A stretch of 64,000 nt of DNA, from the NCBI GenBank assembly GCA_037893245.1, contig JBAIAA010000815.1:764501-828500 (forward strand). The letters are read 5' to 3'. The translations under genes were made by a program, and so were the position numbers. Positions within the stretch are counted from its first letter, which is position 1. Each line of letters begins with the position of its first letter. Source of the stretch: Crossaster papposus (lineage: Eukaryota > Echinodermata > Asteroidea > Velatida > Solasteridae). Below, piece after piece: positions 56,150-64,000 of this stretch. The notes below the pieces were generated by a model that had not been told where the DNA came from, did not search any database, and worked only from the letters and a program-made list of their open reading frames with translations.

Positions 56150-56330
56150 TGGAGGCGTCGTGGTCCAATGGTTGCGGTGTCCGACTCGTGTGCGATGGTA
56201 CACGGGCTCAAACCCTGACGGGAACATGGTGTTCTTGGGCGAGACACTTTACCGCAATTTGCCTCTCTCCATGCACCTATAGGAGTATTTGGGTACATGT
56301 GAAGGTAGAGCCCAAATTGCACTGATCTCG
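56150..56330 (+). mobile_element. tRNA-derived SINE, TTCTTGGGCGAGACACTTTA domain
   Basis: Box A-like GTGGTCCAATGG (56161), box B-like GGGCTCAAACCC (56206), then TTCTTGGGCGAGACACTTTA and GTATTTGGGTACATGTGAAG. The central domain is the same class as at 15576-15760, while the tRNA head and 3' part differ. Confidence 0.8.
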
Positions 56331-56562
56331 AGTAATGTGCGAAACCGTCGGGCCGGATCGGTTTTTGTTCTCATCATTTCAGTCGAGTCGAGTCAGGTCG
56401 GTTTCGGTTTTGTGTTTGTGATTTTCGAGTCGGGTTTGGTCGGTTAAGCTTGTGAAAAACCGAAAATATACGCTTTACATACCACGGGATGGTAAGAATT
56501 AAACAGGTGTACATTGCTTGATCTATCGATATTCATGCGATACTGGTTATTATTAATTATTA

Positions 56563-56832
56563 ATTCTTTCTGGTAATGAAACCAATGATTCACCAAAAGC
56601 GCCCTAGGCACTGTAGCTCGTGAGCCTGAAAAAAATATAGAAAAGACAATGAGGAGAAGGTACATTTTTAGAGGTGGGAGGAAAACCCCAGAAGAATATC
56701 CTGGAGAAAAACCACGGAGTCAGGCAGGGACTGAAAACCCAATCCACATAATTGACCTAGGCCGGATTCAAACCCGGGTCGCAGTCGTGGAAGGCGAGGA
56801 AAGAACTGCTACGCCAACGTTGAAACCTGACT
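56563..56832 (-). mobile_element. tRNA-derived SINE, family N, copy 3
   Basis: TTCTTTCTGGTAATGAAACC at the left and a tRNA-like head on the right (minus-strand box B GGGTTTGAATCC, box A region near 56815). Central block as in copies 1 and 2. The sequence around it (56350-56450 and 56880-56960, TTCGGTTTTTG / TCGGGTT words) looks like a further word-type repeat split by the SINE. Confidence 0.75.
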
Positions 56833-58310
56833 CCCCCATGCATAAGGTCAGGCACAAAACGAACACATTTTTCGTTTAATTTAGGGTGATTTGCCCGAGC
56901 CAGACATTCAGTTTATTTCTGGGGTTTTCGGGTTCGGTTTTTGTCGGTTCGGTTTGCCAAACTAAACCCGTGGACCTACTCACACGAAGCATATTGTGTT
57001 CGTTCACGAACACATTTCTAGTTATTATACCATTTGTCGGCCGACCGAAAACATTTTTCAAACAGATCACTCTTCGATATTTCAAAAACGATTGAAACAC
57101 CATAGGATATCAAGAAGTAAATGAAACGATAGAGCGCACGGAACCGATTCACAGACGCGTAAATGCAAACAAAATGGAAACATTTTATAGCCTATACATT
57201 AGAAATGCCGTTTCCTAAAGTCCTTGTATTAGAACAAAAATTTGAGAATTTGAAAAGCCCTTCATCAAAATATGCTAAAACTCGAATAAGCACCCGAAAA
57301 AAGATAGAAACCGTTTAATCTTTGTGTAGTATAACCTGTTCATCGCAGTTTAGTTGCCCCGAAGTGCACACACAGCAAACGTTGACATTCACATTTAAAC
57401 AAAATCGGCCACATTTTCATTTCCAGACATTCTTGAGTATATCCTGACAAAAATGGAAACAATGACGCTTCGTCTTCAGCTTTGGCATTGCCTCCGAACT
57501 CTGAATCACTGAGAAGCAAATAGAAATTGAAGCAAATAGAAATAGTCTAACCTTTAGGTTCATTTCAATCGATTGAATGTTTCTGAAGCACAACAAGCAT
57601 CAGAATGTGGCAGGGAATCTCGCAGTTGAGAATCTAAAATAAGCCAAAGACGAAGACGAAGCCAGGGATTCGAAAAGGCCCCTAGTCTGCAAATTATCCA
57701 AGAATGGGGTTGATATTCCTATGCAGCGTCGGGCAGGTAACTCTCATCTGTTCTGTTGAGTAGAGAGGAAATTACACCTGACGCGTTTGAGGGAGGTCCT
57801 GGGAAATTGCTGAGCAAAACCAAGTCTGACTGAAAACTAGCGCTGGGCACACGGGGGTCTACACGGCGGATAACTGCCACCGACTGCCTCAGTCTACCGA
57901 CTCCCTCCCTGACGCGCCAATTAACCCAGTTGAGCCGATAAACTACCCGGAATGGCAAATTACTCCCAACTATAATCGGGGTTAAGTGAAAGGAACTTTA
58001 ACTCTCGTGTTTTTGTGGCAGGGTATGTTTCGGCAGCCTAAATCTAATAACGCGAATGTTGCAATTGTGCGTTTCAACTTCAACGATTTGTGACAGTTTG
58101 AAAGTACAACATGTTTCAGATGTTTTATCAAAACGTCATGTGTAGTTTTGTTTCTTTTTTTTCTATTTTGTCTTTGACCGCATGACGAGTTCGCTTGTTC
58201 TTCCTATTTATATAGCTGTAACCTGAAGAGAAACAAACAAACATTCGTAAAAACGATTCCAATTTTACAATTTACAATAACTTGTTTTAACTTGCAATGG
58301 AAAAAACAAT
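56833..58310. other. Mostly unassigned; TTCGGTTT words at the left edge
   Basis: 56880-56975 (GGGGTTTTCGGGTTCGGTTT) resembles 56345-56460 across the SINE. I recognise nothing from 57000 to 58310. Confidence 0.35.
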
Positions 58311-58314
58311 CTTG

Positions 58315-58618
58315 TAAAATTTACGGTTGAAAGTCATGCAGCGAGATGCCTTTAACAGTCGACCATATTTTTGGTTACGGTTGGACCGTAGTTGTATTTA
58401 CTGAACAATCGTATTTGTTTACGGTGAAAAGTATGTAAATTCTGCCACTTTCACCGTAAAAAACAACGGTTTATCAGTAAAAATACCTTGGAGAGTTTAT
58501 AGGTTGTGATTGGTCGAGACCGATCACGTGGGATGTATTAACATATGATTATAAAGACAACTATAGTCGGATCGTAAAAATTATGGTCGAAGGTATTAGC
58601 ATCTTTCCATTTGGACCG
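58315..58618. mobile_element. Foldback element, TTTACGGT word family, copy 2
   Basis: Matches 16797-17062 in CATGCAGCGAGATGCC, CCGTAGTTGTATTTACTGA and CGGTTTATCAGTAA blocks. A non-homologous centre (58490-58560). The right end abuts the next foldback. Confidence 0.65.
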
Positions 58619-59058
58619 TTAAGCGATGGTCACATCTTATGGTCACGAATATAGTTGAACGTGGTTCATTTGACCGTAGTAGACCGTAGTTGACCGTAGT
58701 TTACCGTACTTCGACCGTAGTGCCGTGGTTACTACGGTTAACTACGGTCCACACTACGGTCAAGTAGGGTCAACTAGGGTCCACTAGGGTCAACTAGGGC
58801 CAACTAGGGCCAACTAGGGTTAACTACGTATATACTAGGCTCACAGTACGGTACAGGCATTCAAGGTGACCGTAGAAATATTTTCAACACGTTGAAAACT
58901 GTTGGGCTCACTCCGGCCAAATCATGGCTTTCCTCAAGGTCTAAGTACGTTCAGAACTACGGTTCCACTACGTTTAACTACGTTTAGCTACGACTACTAG
59001 AGTCTACTACGGTCAACTACGGCCATGACCGTGACCACAAGATGTGACCACCGCTTAA
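58619..59058. mobile_element. Foldback element, GACCGTAGTT word family, TTAA-flanked
   Basis: Ends GCGATGGTCACATCTTATGG and inverse CCACAAGATGTGACCACCGC, flanked by TTAA on both sides. Arms are GACCGTAGTTGACCGTAGTT and inverse AACTACGGTC, drifting to AACTAGGGTC / AACTAGGGCC units at 58770-58820. The unique centre is about 58850-58940. The register of the duplication (TTAA, TTA or TAA) is ambiguous. Confidence 0.85.
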
Positions 59059-59911
59059 AAGAGAGAGCGAAAGAACCAATGTCCTCATCAGTTCCTTTAC
59101 AGAAATCGAACCAGAGTCAACTAAACTAAAAGACAAGAAAAGAACCATGACCAAAACGTCATTTTTAAAAAGCTCCAAACTTAATTATCTGCCATATATC
59201 ACCTTTTAGTCTCCACAAAATACTAGTACACTGCAAATACTTTACGTAAAATTTACGTCAAATAAGTTCTTCGATACATTAATAAAGAACATACATGCAT
59301 CGTACCTCGTAAACAGCAAAATGTTTTAATATCTCATTAGTCATATTCCCGTGATACAAATATAGAACGGACAAATAAGGTGTCCTGTGATTGTCCGTTG
59401 TTAACCAATAAATTGGCCCGGATATTTTGCCAAATTGCACCGTGAGGGGGTCCGTAATGGTGCAGGGTGTTGGGTTTAGTCGTCAACAGTCAATTTTGAT
59501 TTAGTATTGTCCGTCCGCGTTGGAACCTTGTCAAGAAGGTGTTTAATCTAGGGCAAAGTTCACAGAGCTTAAGCTATTGTTCAGAAAAAAAGAAAGAAAA
59601 AAAACCATTTAAAGGAACAATTGACCATTTGTCAAAATATAAAGAAAGGTGTTTGACCCCCCCCCCCCCCCCAAAAAAAAAAAAATAAATTAAAAACGCT
59701 GAAGTTGTTAGCTCTGTGAATGTTGCATATGCCGAGAAAACATTATTATACGATTTTGATTTCAATTCAAAATTTGCTGGTCACCACAATCTGCGTTTAA
59801 AGGCGCGTTTTCATCCAGACGTTTGCAGCTACTCGCGTGTCGCGCACTTGGATAGCTGCAAAATGTATATTCCACTTTTAATCAGTTGGGACAGAGTACT
59901 TTGAAGGGGAA
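59059..59911. other. Unassigned stretch with poly(C)
   Basis: C16 at 59657-59672 followed by an A-rich run. No gene or family recognised. Confidence 0.4.
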
Positions 59912-60405
59912 ATTTGCAAACATTCAAACACAAAACTGACTGAATTATTATGAAACTATGAAATACCTTATATACTTGATTAATGAATAACAGTCTCAAG
60001 CATCCTGTGAAATCACGGCACATGGTGTGATGTGGTTTTTAAGAAAAGTGGAATTTTGTATCAATTTCCAACGATTGCCAGCCGGCACTCGTTAGCAAAA
60101 ACCTGACAATTTTGTTAACACTGCCCCCAATTTGTTAAATTTAGTTAGTCCACATTATATTTGCGTAATACGGCTATACACATCCGTCTATATGATGCAT
60201 GAGCAACAAAGCTCTGGTCTCGCTGGTCTTATAACCTGATAGTTCCCTGACGTCGATACATTTCGTCTGAAGTGAAGAAAGTCAAAGGAACCAGACTGCA
60301 AGAACAGCAAGTCAGCGTCATAATGTTTACTATAAAAATGAATCTCCTATAATCCATCCATTTTTGAAAATTACAGCAAAAGAAAATGGTGAAAACTATC
60401 TTTAA
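59912..60405 (-). mobile_element. MITE family D, copy D8 (nearly full-length)
   Basis: 494 bp, reverse. Right-end block TTTGCAAACATTCAAACAC at the left edge, central palindrome CGATTGCCAGCCGGCACTCG (about 60071), TCTGGTCTCGCTGG, TTCGTCTGAAGTGAAG, then TTACAGCAAAAG...CTTTAA. Best guide to the D consensus. Confidence 0.8.
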
Positions 60406-61264
60406 GTCAATAACAATGAGGGAGCCTGGACAAAGATGAATAGTTGAAAACAAAATTGTATGGGAAAAACAAAGCCGGCAACAAAGCCAGTACATTTGAT
60501 TCAGACAACTTCCTATTTTCTATTTCTCCGATTTTTGAATCGGGATGACCAGGAGACAATGGGTGAGCGAAAATGGACGCTAGGTTGGCCCACTGATATT
60601 GCAATAGAACAAGGAGGAACAATTCAAAATCTCCTTCCGAAGGCTTTATTTCCCGAGCAGACAGGGGTCAAAGGTGTACGGGGTATTCCATGCGGCATTA
60701 ATAATTGCAGGGCCGGCAAGACATCAAAGTTTGTTGATGATACACCTTTCTAATTTTGCTCGGGAAACCACATTCAGTTGGATCACCCAGGGCTGAAATA
60801 ACACTGTCACGCTGTGACCGAAAATTGTCCTTGCAGCTGTGGTATGATTAGCGCTATTCTATTACATATGTTTTTGTTGGGAAAAAAATGTAAGAATTGT
60901 TGTTACAATACAAGTACCTCTTTTTAATTTCTGAGGAAAGTGATACTGTGTTGAAAGAGTGGTTACAAGATCAAAGGATAACAGTTTGACGGCGGTACGT
61001 CTATTCTTGGAATGATGACTGAGGGCGCGCTCTGTATCTGGCTAATGGATACATGCATCAGATTCCGTGAACTTTAATGATTATTAGAGGAAAACAAGCG
61101 TTATTATTTTGTGGCTATAGGCCCACAACATCATTTTCTTTTCATCTCCGTCCGTCGCGCACGTACCAATCTTGGATCCTGCGAACCCACCTCGCAAAAA
61201 CACAGGAACCGTTAAAACATGATCCAGCTCGGCTGTCGACGCGTCGGATCAAAGTGTTGTGTTT
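60406..61264. other. Unassigned stretch
   Basis: A 97-codon plus frame at 60460-60753 has no recognised domain. I do not call it. Confidence 0.35.
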
Positions 61265-61946
61265 TTTGCTTCTATAGATCCTTCAGCTGAAACGGATCAG
61301 TCATATACTGGGGAATTGTCAGGTTAGGAAACCATACTAGTTAGATTGCACTCGTTAACGGATGTGTAAACGTATATTGCCCATAAAATGTGGACTACTA
61401 AATTTAACAAACTGGGGCCAGTGTTTGAAAATAGTTAGGTTTTTCCAACGATTGCCGGCCGTCAAATCGTTGATTTCACAGAATGCTTGACCATAATTTA
61501 GCCAAGTAAGGTATTTTGTATAGTTAAAGGTAAGATACATCATTGGTAATTGCTTGAATTATCATGAATTGGTTGATTTGGGGGGTTGTATTTTAAAGTA
61601 AATATCATTCAACTGATCTGTCAGAAGTTTTACAATCATGGATGCCAAGAAAAGTACGAAAAACAGCATTTGTTTTCAACCGGCGTCGGGCAGTTATTCT
61701 TATGTTATTATTGTTTTTTTCGCGATCGCCGTCCGGCCATCGCGAAATTTGTTTTATAAAATTTTCGAAAAAATTACAGGATATCTAACGCAATAATTTT
61801 GCTGGGTGCCTAGAATCATTATTTACTTTGAAATAAGTAAGATATTTCTTAATAATTCGGTAGTAAATATTTTCGATATCTGCAAATGGTGTATCCTACC
61901 TTTAAATTTTATTTATGTTTGCAAAATTTTTACACGATACCTTTAA
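61265..61946 (+). mobile_element. MITE family D, copy D9, interrupted by A16
   Basis: D blocks CAGCTGAAACGGATCAG, CAGGTTAGGAAACCATACTA, the near-palindrome CGATTGCCGGCCGTCAAATC, then A16 (61523-61906), then TTATGTTTGCAAAATTTTTA and CTTTAA. The left terminus is missing. Confidence 0.75.
61523..61906 (+). mobile_element. MITE family A, copy A16, nested in D9
   Basis: Full-length, GTTAAAGGTAAGATACATC to TGTATCCTACCTTTAAA. Hairpin CGCGATCGCCGTCCGGCCAT has one mismatched base. Inserted in D9 at the AATTCAGTAG region. Confidence 0.9.
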
Positions 61947-62384
61947 ATTAATGATACCTGTCCGAGGTGAAACAAAATGTATGTTTTATATCAATAACGG
62001 CCTAACGTAAACTGACAAGAGTACCCAATGTCTAACGAACGTCAAATCAATTTTTTTTTAGAGGAGAGCCGTCCCATCTCGAATGGGTAAAAAATAAAAT
62101 GGAAAAAACATAATTAAAGTTGCTGGCGGCAGTACTGCTGGGATATACCGATAAGAACGAATACAGATTACTCGGGAGAAGCTTAGAGGATCATTCAACG
62201 ACTCCAACTTTTAAACGGGAGACATTTTAAATTGACATGATTATATCGGCTAAAAATAATAGCGGGTGGCGTGTGGGTAGACGTATACGTACGTGTTTAC
62301 TGCAGTCCATCCCGTTTCGGTCAATGTTTGTTCAAACAGGAACAATTATAACAGAAACTTTTGGAGAGGGCGCTGTTCAAACCT
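61947..62384. other. Unassigned stretch
   Basis: Nothing recognised. Confidence 0.35.
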
Positions 62385-62587
62385 GGAGCTAATTTCATGG
62401 AGCTGTTCAGCACAAATATTTGCTTAGCAAAGTTTTTAGGTGATTTATATTGTTTGTGACTGGTATTCAGCTAGTTTTTGCTCAGCATGAAAAAACATGA
62501 ACTTTTGGCTGGTAATCGTTGTTTTTACTAGGAAAAACTGGTCTTTTGTGCTAAACTAAATTTGTGTGCTTAAGCAGCTCCATAAAA
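62385..62587. mobile_element. Foldback repeat family E, copy 2 (uninterrupted)
   Basis: AATTTCATGGAGCTGTTCAG left end and inverse-like CTTAAGCAGCTCCATAAAAA right end. TTTGCTTAGCA words. Reads through the site that holds MITE A3 in copy 1. Confidence 0.7.
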
Positions 62588-64000
62588 ATGGTTTAGCTTT
62601 TTTTTGTTAATTTTTAACACTCATCATTTGTACACAGCCATTTAGTCTCTGAAGAAGATCTTGAAGAAATATTAGGCCCTCTTAACTTATTTGATTTCTT
62701 ATTCACTCATCATTTTAAATTCAATGCAATTTTTGCCTTTGGCAACCAAGCTGAATTTTAATAAACCATGAATAAAAATGACACCAATGGCCCTCTAATA
62801 CGCACGGTCACCACCATGACTCGTAAAGTTTATGTACACACTAGCACTTTCCACGCTCATTTTTTTTTACTCTGACTGTGGCTGAAAATTTCCTGCCCAG
62901 TAAATATATTCCTGACGTGCTATCTTCCACGACTGCTGCACATTTCACTGTCTTTTGGTCAAGTGTGACGTCACTTTGCACGAAGTGCAGCGAGCGTCGA
63001 GCGGCAAGTTGAAAACTGCAACGTCATGTGGTAAACATTGGTTGGCGTCATCAATACACAGGGCTATAATTGCCTGTCTAGTCTTCTGCCAACAGCTTTA
63101 AAATAATTGTCTTGCATTTTCAGCTAAAAGGTTTTACGATTGATTGAATTTCCCTTATGTTTCACATATAGCTGTTAAAGAGGGTGAATGGCATTTATGT
63201 CACAGTCCCGATCAGGGGTCCCGATGTTACATAATTATATTATATTTTGTGGAAACATACAGAATAACAATAAGCACGAATTCGTGCAAGAGCCGCCTTG
63301 TATAAAGCGTTCGTCGTAATCCGTCCAAAATTCACGCCGCGCGCTGCATGCAGTTGCACAAATACAGCGCGAACAGCGACCACACGCGCCACTATTCATG
63401 CAAATCAACTGGCCGAACGCCTTGTTCCATCCGTCTGCAGTTGTCGTAACCACATATTGCCAAACGAGAGCTAAAAAGTACACGTTCCCTGTGGTAAAAA
63501 ATGTTCTATTATATCTTTGTTGCAGCGTGGCTAAGACCAGACCAAATCTGAGAAAGTTAACAGCCTTAACTGATTGGTTCCCGGATGTCAAATTTGGTAC
63601 AACATCATCATCATGATCTTCTTAAACAAGAACAACACCAGGCTCTTAAAAACGAGCCTGGATCGATCAATTATTTCTCTGATAAAGCAATGAAGCTTCG
63701 GTGCCTCATCTTATATATTGGTGAAGAAATCAAATATATATTACTTAGCCGTTTATCATCGATTGTTGGCGTTTATAGACACTAAAGTCTCAAGTAATTA
63801 CCGCACGTTTCTTATCGATCGATAACCCAATTTTAATGCGATTTTCCACATAGGCATGGGAAAGGTTTAGCGCTCTGTGTGCAATCTCGTACATGCACTA
63901 CACAAACGCTAACGTTGAGGGCGCTCTGCCAAACGCACGGGAATTGAAATATTTTGGTTACGGTACCAATAATTTGTTGGTCAACTCAAGTTGCAGCTCT
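62588..64000. other. Unassigned right edge
   Basis: A 118-codon minus frame at 63235-63591 includes a Cys-rich stretch (GACGRCSRCICATACSARRE) but no family I recognise, and no splice or start context supports it. Otherwise no feature. Confidence 0.35.

Noticed and set aside
63235..63591. 118-codon minus frame with Cys-rich stretch as a small secreted protein
   Set aside because: No signal peptide at the start and the Cys stretch fits no family I know. Could be chance.

Overview
This window looks like non-coding, repeat-crowded DNA from a marine deuterostome. An echinoderm, and most likely a sea star, is my best guess, because several short TTAA-target elements and tRNA-derived SINEs resemble ones I associate with echinoderm genomes. 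That is recognition from memory, not a search. The DNA is AT-rich, CpG is not obviously depleted, and the TACATGTA-type words and long C/G homopolymers typical of marine invertebrates are common. I see no bacterial operon, rRNA, CRISPR array or complete protein-coding gene. Nearly every short open frame is chance, or a frame through a repeat (the poly-proline ones are poly-C tracts).

The one plausible host-gene trace is on the minus strand at about 11.45-10.64 kb. There a TATA-like box, a GC-rich open frame, a signal-anchor-like hydrophobic stretch and a consensus splice donor fall in that order. If real, the gene's first intron would run leftwards through the 0-10.6 kb repeats. Other coding traces are transposon relics: a PIF/Harbinger transposase C-terminus (about 42.2-42.5 kb, minus), a possible Harbinger-like N-terminus (45.17-45.36 kb, plus), a LINE reverse-transcriptase piece (43.0-43.3 kb) and the last codons of an L2/CR1-like LINE (47.74-47.83 kb).

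The rest is layered mobile DNA. (1) MITE family A (about 370-390 bp, TTAA target) has about 18 full or partial copies. Sibling family D (about 490 bp) has about 9. They share a GC-rich central palindrome and one chimera joins them. (2) MITE family B (about 380-400 bp, also ending in TTTAAA) has 4 copies, three of them abutting an A copy on a shared TTTAAA or TTTAA. (3) A group of foldback elements has interiors made of element-specific short words. Four copies from three families share a 13-base terminal motif and a 3-bp TTA/TAA duplication. Three of these four, plus an outer foldback, are nested like Russian dolls at 43.5-46.4 kb. (4) Other foldback or word-array elements lie at 5.6, 14.8, 15.8, 16.3, 16.8, 25.1, 27.9, 32.7, 34.0, 35.1, 50.1, 58.3 and 58.6 kb. 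(5) tRNA-derived SINEs lie at 14.5, 15.6, 26.2, 26.8, 56.2 and 56.6 kb.

The nesting order and several pre-insertion sites can be read directly, so the window holds a relative insertion history. The most interesting content is the word-vocabulary foldback group and the evidence connecting it to a PIF/Harbinger-type 3-bp target-site mechanism.
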